A DNA stretch of 5,491 nucleotides from Pseudomonas sp. (GTDB lineage Bacteria > Pseudomonadota > Gammaproteobacteria > Pseudomonadales > Pseudomonadaceae): contig JAPLSD010000103.1 in the NCBI GenBank assembly GCA_026398835.1, positions 1 to 5,491 on the forward strand. Reading direction: 5' to 3'. The notes under the pieces are model-generated. The model ran no database searches, was not told the origin of the DNA, and worked only from the letters and a program-made list of their open reading frames with translations. The position numbers and the translations under genes are program-made. This document shows positions 1 to 5,491 of this stretch, one piece after another (within the stretch, counting starts at the first letter, position 1; every line of letters begins with the position of its first letter).

Positions 1-2038
<2,038 letters not shown>

Positions 2039-2042
<4 letters not shown>

Positions 2043-2365
2043 TCCCCGCGTCTGCACAGCAGGTAGGCGGCCAGCAAACCGAGAGCTCCAACCGCGACAC
2101 CAGCAGTGGTCCATGGGTGATCTTGAGCGTAATCGCGCGTGGCAATTCCGGTTTCACGGGTTTTGACTTTGACCTCGTCATACGCATCGCTGAGTAGATG
2201 GCGGGAGTGTTTCAGCGCGTTTTCAGCGTTGCTCTTCAGTGCTTTGAGGGTGATGCGCGACTCGTCCGAGGCGTCGTTCTTAAGGTTTTCCAGCGACTTG
2301 AGCAGACTCTCGATCTCGGCTTCCATGCTTTGCAATGAGGCTTGACGTAACGAGGTGGTGGCCAT
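2039..2365 (-). CDS. DUF883 (ElaB/YqjD-type) C-terminally membrane-anchored protein
   Basis: A 108-residue small protein matching the layout of the DUF883 family, which includes E. coli ElaB, YqjD and YgaM. Residues about 10-70 are charged and heptad-like, probably a helical coiled-coil region. They are followed by a conserved-looking [20 protein letters not shown] segment leading into one hydrophobic helix at about 86-103, and a short positive tail, CRRGD. Family members in E. coli are stationary-phase, inner-membrane tail-anchored proteins, and YqjD and ElaB have been reported to bind ribosomes; the same role here is inference. The ATG at 2363-2365 is well supported by AGGAGA (2372-2377 on this strand) 6 nt upstream. 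The gene is divergent from dodecin, with a 156-bp shared upstream region, and runs head-on into trpI with a 4-bp overlap. Confidence 0.9.
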
Positions 2366-2521
2366 GGTGACTCTCCTGCATTGATGATGAGTGCGTGTGT
2401 TGGTTGGGACTCCAGGGGGGTGGGAAAGTGCAGTGAATCTGAATTTTCCCGAAGAAATAGTCGGCGCAAGTAATAAGAAAAATCACTGCTAGGCTGTATT
2501 TCACACCCTAAGGAGAACGCC
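2366..2521. promoter_or_regulatory. Divergent upstream region of DUF883 gene and dodecin, with RpoS-like -10
   Basis: This 156-bp gap carries the 5' ends of both genes. For dodecin the best element is TG-CTAGGCT, with CTAGGCT at 2489-2495; it resembles the extended RpoS -10 (C-T-A-N-N-C-T) and lies about 20 nt before the AGGAGA ribosome binding site. No convincing -35 sits 17 bp further upstream, which RpoS promoters can tolerate. For the DUF883 gene no convincing promoter was found; a TATTTC on the minus strand near 2450-2460 is only a weak candidate. The rest is AT-richer than the neighbouring genes. Confidence 0.5.
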
Positions 2522-2737
2522 ATGACTGACCATCGCACGTATAAGAAAGTCGAACTGGTTGGCTCTTCCCCCACCAGTATCGAAGACGCCATCAACAACG
2601 CTCTGGCCGAGGCCAGTAAAAGCCTCAAGTTCCTGGAATGGTTCGAGGTGACCGAAACCCGCGGGCATATCAAGGACGGCAAGGTGGCGCACTTCCAGGT
2701 CACCCTCAAAGTCGGATTTCGGATTGCCACTAGCTGA
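2522..2737 (+). CDS. Dodecin, flavin-binding small protein
   Basis: A 71-residue dodecin, of normal family length. Dodecins form hollow cytoplasmic dodecamers that bind flavins (in bacteria mainly FMN), probably as storage or to prevent photochemical damage; some also bind coenzyme A. The sequence has the expected small beta-alpha-beta-beta layout: [22 protein letters not shown], the [11 protein letters not shown] segment with the flavin-stacking Trp40 and Arg47, and [12 protein letters not shown] with Gln59 at the position that contacts the isoalloxazine ring in characterised dodecins. AGGAGA at 2511-2516, 5 nt before the ATG, fixes the start. The gene is transcribed in the same direction as the following DUF1161 gene, 128 bp away, and no T-tailed terminator separates them, so read-through is possible. 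The upstream CTAGGCT suggests stationary-phase expression (inference). Confidence 0.95.
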   Translation: MTDHRTYKKVELVGSSPTSIEDAINNALAEASKSLKFLEWFEVTETRGHIKDGKVAHFQVTLKVGFRIATS

Positions 2738-2744
2738 GATTGAG

Positions 2745-2751
2745 CTAGGCT
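2745..2751 (+). promoter_or_regulatory. RpoS-like -10 candidate for first DUF1161 gene
   Basis: CTAGGCT occurs here exactly as in front of dodecin (2489-2495). It begins 8 bp after the dodecin stop codon and would give a leader of about 108 nt for the DUF1161 gene at 2866. There is no clear -35 element. A seven-base match can be chance, so this is a weak call. Confidence 0.35.
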
Positions 2752-2760
2752 TCTGAACTT

Positions 2761-2799
2761 GTGCGCTGGCTGATTGCCATAGGAATGGCAAAGCGCCAC
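2761..2799 (+). other. Bulged hairpin in the dodecin-DUF1161 intergenic region
   Basis: The core is TTGCCAT (2774-2780) and ATGGCAA (2785-2791) with an AGGA loop. An outer stem follows, GTGCGCT (2761-2767) against AGCGCCAC (2792-2799), separated from the core by a six-base bulge GGCTGA and containing one extra C. There is no T-run after it, so it does not look like an intrinsic terminator. It could be a leader RNA element, an RNA-stabilising 3' structure for dodecin, or a protein-binding dyad. Confidence 0.55.
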
Positions 2800-2865
2800 A
2801 GTCTTGGGTGCGTCAGCGTAGAACGTCGATGCCCCTTTTTTGATTCGACCAGGGGAATGTGACCG

Positions 2866-3090
2866 ATGAAAAAATTCATGTTGGCTGTAGGTTTGTTGAG
2901 CATTGCAGGAACAGCCCTTGCTGCCGGAAAGCCGTGCGAAGAACTGAAAGCAGAGATCGCAGCGAAACTCGATGCCAAGAGCATTTCGGGTTACGCGTTG
3001 GAAATCGTCGATAAAGGCGCTGCAGCTGGCGGGAAAGTAGTCGGCACCTGTGATAAGGGCGCTAAGGTCATCGTCTACAAGAAAGGTTAA
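2866..3090 (+). CDS. Small secreted DUF1161-type protein, copy 1
   Basis: A 74-residue protein with a clear Sec signal peptide: positive start MKKF, hydrophobic core, and TALA-A cleavage expected after residue 19 or 20. The mature protein is about 55 residues, with the DUF1161 pattern CEELKAEI, GYALEIVD and VVGTCDKG, and ends in a lysine-rich VYKKG. It has exactly two mature cysteines (24 and 62), which could form a disulphide in the periplasm. The function of DUF1161 proteins is not known to me. A closely similar copy lies at 5031-5264. The start is preceded by AGGGGAA (2851-2857) 8 nt upstream, a moderate ribosome binding site that can pair with CCCCT at 2832-2836. A strong terminator follows 10 bp after the stop. 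Confidence 0.88.
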   Translation: MKKFMLAVGLLSIAGTALAAGKPCEELKAEIAAKLDAKSISGYALEIVDKGAAAGGKVVGTCDKGAKVIVYKKG

Positions 3091-3100
3091 TCCTGCCTGA

Positions 3101-3143
3101 ACAGAAAAGCCGACGCGGTTGCGTCGGCTTTTCTGTTTGTGTA
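3101..3143. terminator. Bidirectional intrinsic terminator between DUF1161 copy 1 and the YhbW-like gene
   Basis: A perfect 16-bp inverted repeat (3101-3116 with 3121-3136) encloses a GGTT loop. The stem runs ACAGAAAAGCCGACGC and its complement, so its A-rich and T-rich flanks give a U-tract on either strand. It lies 10 bp after the DUF1161 stop and 14 bp after the stop of the convergent oxidoreductase gene, so it can end both transcripts. Confidence 0.93.
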
Positions 3144-3150
3144 ACCGGCG

Positions 3151-4152
3151 TTAACCCTTCATCACTTGCGCCAGCAATTCGTAGGAATGCACTCGATCGG
3201 CATGTTCGTACAGGTCGCAGGTAAATATCAGTTCATCGGCGTCCGTCTGTTCGATCAGCACTTGCAGCTTGGCGCGGATTTTTTCCGGGCTGCCTACCAT
3301 TGCCAGACCGAGGAAGCTTGCCACCGCTTCTTTCTCATGGGGCAACCACAGGCCGTCCATGGTTTTCACCGGTGCACGTTGCACCAGACTGTGGCCGCGC
3401 ATCAGGGCGAGAATCCGTTGATAGACCGAGGTCGCCAGGTAATCGGCCTGTTCGTCGGTGTCCGCAGCCACCAACGGTACACCGAGCATCACGTACGGCT
3501 TGTCGAGCGTCGCCGAAGGTTTGAAGTGGTTGCGGTAGACGCGAATCGCTTCGTGCATATAGCGCGGAGCGAAGTGTGAGGCGAAGGCGTAGGGCAAACC
3601 GCGCTCTCCGGCCAGTTGCGCACTGAACAGGCTGGAACCCAGCAGCCAGACCGGCACGTTGGTGCCGGTGCCCGGAACGGCGATCACTTTTTGATCAGGT
3701 GTGCGCGGGCCGAGGTATCTCATCAGTTCGGCCACATCTTCGGGGAAGTCGTCGGCGCTGCCGGAGCGTTCACGGCGCAGGGCGCGAGCGGTCATCTGAT
3801 CTGAACCGGGCGCGCGGCCCAAACCGAGGTCGATCCGGCCCGGATACAGACTTTCCAGGGTGCCGAACTGCTCGGCGATCACCAGCGGCGCATGGTTGGG
3901 CAGCATTACGCCGCCGGAACCGACGCGGATCGTCGAGGTGCCGCCAGCCAGGTAGCCGAGCAAAACAGACGTCGCCGAGCTGGCGATGCCGTCCATGTTG
4001 TGGTGTTCGGCGACCCAGAAGCGGTGGTAGCCAAACTTCTCGACGTGTTGCGCCAGGTCCAGCGAGTTGCGCAGCGATTGCGCCGGGCTGCCGTTTTCAC
4101 GCACGGGCACCAGGTCGAGGGTCGAGAACTTGATATCAGACAGTCGTTTCAT
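3151..4152 (-). CDS. yhbW: LLM-class flavin-dependent oxidoreductase, YhbW-like
   Basis: A 333-residue bacterial-luciferase-like (LLM) flavin monooxygenase of the size of E. coli YhbW (about 335). These enzymes are cytoplasmic TIM-barrel proteins that use FMNH2 and oxygen; the substrate of YhbW-type members is unknown. Recognisable segments are [24 protein letters not shown] (residues about 30-53), [20 protein letters not shown] (78-97), [17 protein letters not shown] (103-119), [15 protein letters not shown] in the middle, and a C-terminal [25 protein letters not shown] chose the ATG at 4150-4152 ([10 protein letters not shown]). The frame stays open 15 codons further to 4197, but that extension is not family-like, and GGAGA lies 9 nt before the chosen start. 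The gene is divergent from osmC and convergent with DUF1161 copy 1 across a shared terminator. The symbol rests on remembered similarity to YhbW. Confidence 0.92.
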   Translation of the reverse strand: MKRLSDIKFSTLDLVPVRENGSPAQSLRNSLDLAQHVEKFGYHRFWVAEHHNMDGIASSATSVLLGYLAGGTSTIRVGSGGVMLPNHAPLVIAEQFGTLESLYPGRIDLGLGRAPGSDQMTARALRRERSGSADDFPEDVAELMRYLGPRTPDQKVIAVPGTGTNVPVWLLGSSLFSAQLAGERGLPYAFASHFAPRYMHEAIRVYRNHFKPSATLDKPYVMLGVPLVAADTDEQADYLATSVYQRILALMRGHSLVQRAPVKTMDGLWLPHEKEAVASFLGLAMVGSPEKIRAKLQVLIEQTDADELIFTCDLYEHADRVHSYELLAQVMKG

Positions 4153-4204
4153 AAACCTGCTTCTCCAATGGGTGCGCAGGCTTTTGTCACGAGCCAAAAC
4201 CTGC
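4153..4204. promoter_or_regulatory. Inverted and direct repeats of AAACCTGC upstream of the YhbW-like gene
   Basis: AAACCTGC occurs at 4153-4160 and again at 4197-4204, 44 bp apart, with an inverted GCAGG-C-TTTTG at 4176-4186. The last two form a 10-bp stem: GCAGG (4176-4180) with CCTGC (4200-4204) and TTTTG (4182-4186) with CAAAA (4195-4199), with one bulged C and an 8-nt loop. The repeated half-sites on both strands could be an operator for a local regulator, or a leader RNA hairpin. One copy directly adjoins the start codon, so a bound protein there would compete with translation or elongation. No regulator gene is adjacent. Confidence 0.5.
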
Positions 4205-4304
4205 CGATTTCTATAAGCCTGTCCTATGCAATGTGGGCATATACCCGAGTTTCAATAGCTGAGGTGAATTTGCTTACCAGATAAGCGGTTCGATCCGACA
4301 AGGT

Positions 4305-4332
4305 GAACTTTGCCACGCCTTCTATTCTCAGA
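4305..4332 (+). promoter_or_regulatory. AlgU-like promoter of osmC overlapping an RpoS-like -10
   Basis: GAACTT (4305-4310) matches the AlgU/RpoE -35 exactly and is followed after 17 bp by TCAGA (4328-4332), close to the -10 pattern TCTGA. CTATTCT (4322-4328), six of seven matches to the RpoS extended -10 CTATACT, overlaps it. Transcription would start near 4335-4340 and give a leader of about 55 nt. Stress control of osmC by such sigma factors is established in E. coli and reported in P. aeruginosa; its operation here is inferred from sequence only. Confidence 0.65.
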
Positions 4333-4355
4333 ACCCTAGTAACGGAAAACCACGA

Positions 4356-4375
4356 AGGCGCGATCCCTCGCGCTT
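4356..4375 (+). other. Hairpin in the osmC leader
   Basis: GCGCGA (4358-4363) and TCGCGC (4368-4373) pair around a TCCC loop, extended by a G-U and an A-U pair to 8 bp. It lies 7 nt before the AGGAG ribosome binding site (4383-4387) without covering it. It may stabilise the transcript 5' end or be a protein site; no T-run follows. Confidence 0.5.
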
Positions 4376-4393
4376 GATCTTGAGGAGACAGAG

Positions 4394-4825
4394 ATGAGTA
4401 TCAAAAAGAAAGCATCGGCTCATTGGATCGGTGATCTGAAAACGGGTCTTGGTTCTATCTCGACCGAAACCGGGGTCCTGAAAAATGCACCTTATGGCTT
4501 CAAGGCACGCTTCGAGGGTGGCCCGGGCACCAACCCGGAAGAGCTGATCGGTGCAGCTCACGCGGGGTGTTTCTCCATGGCCTTTTCGATGATTCTCGGC
4601 GAGGCCAACCTCAAAGCCACCAGCATCGATACCAATGCCGAGGTGACACTGGACCAGGTGGACGGTGGCTTTGCAATCACCGCCGTGCATCTGACGCTCA
4701 AGGCGAAAATCCCCGGCGCCACTCAGCAGCAATTCGACGAGCTGAGCAAAAAAGCCAAAGAAGGTTGCCCGGTGTCGAAGGTGTTGAATGCCAAGATCAC
4801 GCTTGATGGGACGTTGGTGAGCTGA
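4394..4825 (+). CDS. osmC: OsmC-family organic hydroperoxide peroxidase
   Basis: A 143-residue OsmC protein, the normal length for the OsmC branch of the OsmC/Ohr family. These cytoplasmic thiol peroxidases reduce organic hydroperoxides with a pair of cysteines. Both are present: Cys59 in the peroxidatic AAHAGCFSMAFS motif and Cys125 in EGCPVSKVLN. Arg39 and Glu49, the residues expected to activate the first cysteine, are also in place. The N terminus MSIKKKASAHWIGDLKTGLGSISTETG is typical of OsmC rather than Ohr. AGGAG (4383-4387), 6 nt upstream, supports the start. It is a single-gene unit: a candidate AlgU/RpoS promoter and leader hairpin lie upstream, and a REPIN with a T-tail follows the stop by about 25 bp. 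The divergent neighbour is the YhbW-like monooxygenase. Confidence 0.96.
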   Translation: MSIKKKASAHWIGDLKTGLGSISTETGVLKNAPYGFKARFEGGPGTNPEELIGAAHAGCFSMAFSMILGEANLKATSIDTNAEVTLDQVDGGFAITAVHLTLKAKIPGATQQQFDELSKKAKEGCPVSKVLNAKITLDGTLVS

Positions 4826-4846
4826 TTCAGAAATCTAGTGCGCCGC

Positions 4847-4919
4847 AAAAGATCGCAGCCTGCGGCAGCTCCCATTGACCGCGTTACCAATCGGAGCTGT
4901 CGCAGGCTGCGATTTTTTT
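4847..4919. repeat. REPIN: inverted pair of Pseudomonas REP sequences
   Basis: The left unit, reading ATCGCAGCCTGCGGCAGCTC from 4852, and its inverted partner at 4893-4913 are near-identical over 21 bp; the only difference is G4865 against T4900, a G-U pair in RNA. The core GATCGCAGCCTGCGGCAGCTCC is the common REP type of fluorescent pseudomonads. Such doublets are non-autonomous elements mobilised by RAYT transposases encoded elsewhere in the genome. The spacer carries a further short ATTG/CAAT pairing (4874-4877 with 4888-4891). No RAYT gene is in this window. Confidence 0.93.
4852..4919 (+). terminator. Probable osmC terminator formed by the REPIN
   Basis: The 21-bp REP stem (4852-4872 with 4893-4913) is followed directly by a run of seven T (4913-4919) on the plus strand, the layout of an intrinsic terminator with a long 20-nt loop. 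It lies 27 bp after the osmC stop and no other terminator is seen before the next gene. The long loop makes efficiency uncertain. The A-run on the left side (4847-4850) is short, so termination in the other direction is less likely. Confidence 0.6.
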
Positions 4920-4945
4920 GGGTGCCCCGGATGTGAGCCAAATCA

Positions 4946-4973
4946 GAACTCGCTTTGCGAAACTGTGGTCGAA
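4946..4973 (+). promoter_or_regulatory. AlgU-like promoter of DUF1161 copy 2
   Basis: GAACTC (4946-4951) is one base from the AlgU -35 GAACTT, and after 17 bp comes TCGAA (4969-4973), which fits the loose -10 TCNNA. The start would be near 4980, giving a leader of about 50 nt. The spacing equals that of the osmC candidate. It is a pattern match only. Confidence 0.5.
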
Positions 4974-5030
4974 TGGGTGAATGCGGTTTCTGCGTATGAC
5001 AGTGCGCGCCGCATCAAGGGAGCTTTAACC

Positions 5031-5264
5031 ATGAAACGTTTTGCTTTAGCGATTATCTGTTGCGCGCTGGCCACATCAGCCTTGGCGGCGACGAAATCCT
5101 GTGAAGAACTCAAGGCCGAGATCGAAGCGAAGATCCAGGCCAACAAAGTGACCTCCTACACATTGGAGATCGTCAGCAATGACGAGGTGCATGACCAGAA
5201 TATGGTGGTCGGTACCTGCGACGGCGGCACCAAGAAAATCATCTACCAAAAGAACGACAAATAG
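5031..5264 (+). CDS. Small secreted DUF1161-type protein, copy 2
   Basis: A 77-residue paralogue of the protein at 2866-3090. MKRFALAIICCALATSALA is a Sec signal peptide with cleavage expected at ALA-A (residues 17-20). The mature part has the same framework: CEELKAEI (Cys24), YTLEIVSN, VVGTCDGG (Cys63), and IIYQKNDK at the end. The two cysteines again suggest one periplasmic disulphide. The middle loop (residues about 50-58, NDEVHDQNM) differs from the Gly/Ala-rich loop of copy 1 and is where the two diverge most. I start it at 5031 although the frame is open to 4875. The upstream part has no signal-peptide character and runs through the REPIN, while AAGGGAG (5016-5022) lies 8 nt before this ATG. 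Function is unknown. Confidence 0.9.
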   Translation: MKRFALAIICCALATSALAATKSCEELKAEIEAKIQANKVTSYTLEIVSNDEVHDQNMVVGTCDGGTKKIIYQKNDK

Positions 5265-5270
5265 CGGCCC

Positions 5271-5491
5271 TTAACGCACACAGTTCACCATCTGGTCTTC
5301 TGCCACGAGTTCGCGTTTGGCGTTGTACAGTCGGGCACTGGCCTGGAAGGCCAGCGAGCGAGCTTCCAGTTGATAACGCTGACCTGCCTCGAAGTGGTCA
5401 TAGCGCACCGTCAGGTAACAGAGGCGTTCCTGAAGGTCGTTCATCATGCTCATTCCACCCCCATAAATCTCGAAGTCGAAGCGCACTTCCA
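5271..5491 (-). CDS. Unrecognised protein, C-terminal part only
   Basis: An open frame enters from the right edge and ends at the stop in 5271-5273; about 72 codons are visible. A GTG at 5484-5486 could be read as a start, but the frame is open to the edge, no ribosome binding site can be seen, and the protein more likely begins beyond the window. Internal ATGs at about residues 12-15 (GGGMSMMND) are also possible starts, but I see no ribosome binding site for them either. The visible part has alternating charged and aromatic residues (RFDFEIYGGG, LCYLTVRYDHF, RYQLEARSLAFQASARLYNAKREL) suggesting beta strands plus a helix, and ends QMVNCVR. I do not recognise the family. It converges on DUF1161 copy 2 with only 6 bp between the two stops. 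Confidence 0.65.
   Translation of the reverse strand, partial: EVRFDFEIYGGGMSMMNDLQERLCYLTVRYDHFEAGQRYQLEARSLAFQASARLYNAKRELVAEDQMVNCVR

Noticed and set aside
2755..2777. GAACTT (2755-2760) as an AlgU promoter for DUF1161 copy 1
   Set aside because: No TCNNA-type -10 lies 16-17 bp downstream; the bases there are part of the TTGCCAT hairpin arm.
2236..2799. A 187-codon minus-strand frame spanning the DUF883 upstream region and dodecin
   Set aside because: It covers the dodecin gene antisense and the DUF883 gene out of frame, crosses their divergent promoters, and its translation has no family features.
2761..2799. Hairpin after dodecin as an intrinsic terminator
   Set aside because: There is no T-run after the stem and the stem has a six-base bulge.
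4153..4197. 15-residue N-terminal extension of the YhbW-like protein
   Set aside because: The extra [15 protein letters not shown] is not family-like and contains the ribosome site and inverted repeats of the shorter start at 4152.
3699..4284. Long plus-strand frames over the YhbW-like gene
   Set aside because: They are antisense shadows of a conserved LLM oxidoreductase, with arginine-rich or histidine-rich low-quality translations.
4875..5030. N-terminal extension of DUF1161 copy 2 (in-frame ATG at 4875)
   Set aside because: The extension translates REPIN and promoter sequence, would bury the signal peptide, and lacks a ribosome site, whereas the ATG at 5031 has AAGGGAG upstream and matches copy 1.

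Overview
The window looks like a piece of a Pseudomonas chromosome, most likely from the P. fluorescens group. Three things point there: divergent trpB and trpI with a LysR-type TrpI regulator (the pseudomonad arrangement of tryptophan synthase control), an inverted pair of REP sequences of the kind common in fluorescent pseudomonads, and GC-rich housekeeping coding sequence with typical AGGAG ribosome binding sites. I see no phage, transposase, CRISPR, tRNA or rRNA. This appears to be core or near-core chromosome.

Layout. Positions 1-1036 (minus) hold the first 345 codons of trpB, which runs off the left edge; trpA is expected beyond it. A 112-bp control region separates it from trpI (1149-2042, plus). 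trpI converges on a small DUF883/ElaB-YqjD-type membrane-anchored protein gene (2039-2365, minus), and the two stop codons overlap in the palindrome TTAA. Divergent from the DUF883 gene is a dodecin gene (2522-2737, plus), followed by a small secreted DUF1161-type protein (2866-3090, plus). A perfect 16-bp bidirectional terminator (3101-3136) separates it from a convergent YhbW-like luciferase-family oxidoreductase (3151-4152, minus). A 241-bp divergent promoter region rich in short inverted repeats leads to an OsmC/Ohr-family peroxidase (4394-4825, plus), which ends in a REPIN followed by a T-run that probably acts as its terminator. A second DUF1161-type secreted protein (5031-5264, plus) follows, and an unrecognised minus-strand gene (5271 to the right edge) is cut by the window end.

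How the genes fit together. The left third is tryptophan biosynthesis: TrpI senses indoleglycerol phosphate and activates trpBA. The right two thirds form a loose group of small stress or stationary-phase type genes (DUF883, dodecin, OsmC, two DUF1161 paralogues, a flavin monooxygenase) in separate short transcription units. Several have upstream elements resembling AlgU (sigma-22/RpoE-like) or RpoS promoters: osmC has GAACTT-N17-TCAGA with an overlapping CTATTCT, the second DUF1161 gene has GAACTC-N17-TCGAA, and dodecin has CTAGGCT. This suggests, but does not prove, shared envelope-stress or general-stress control. I found no clearly new biological system. The points most worth following are the duplicated DUF1161 genes, their leader structures and the candidate sigma-factor sites.
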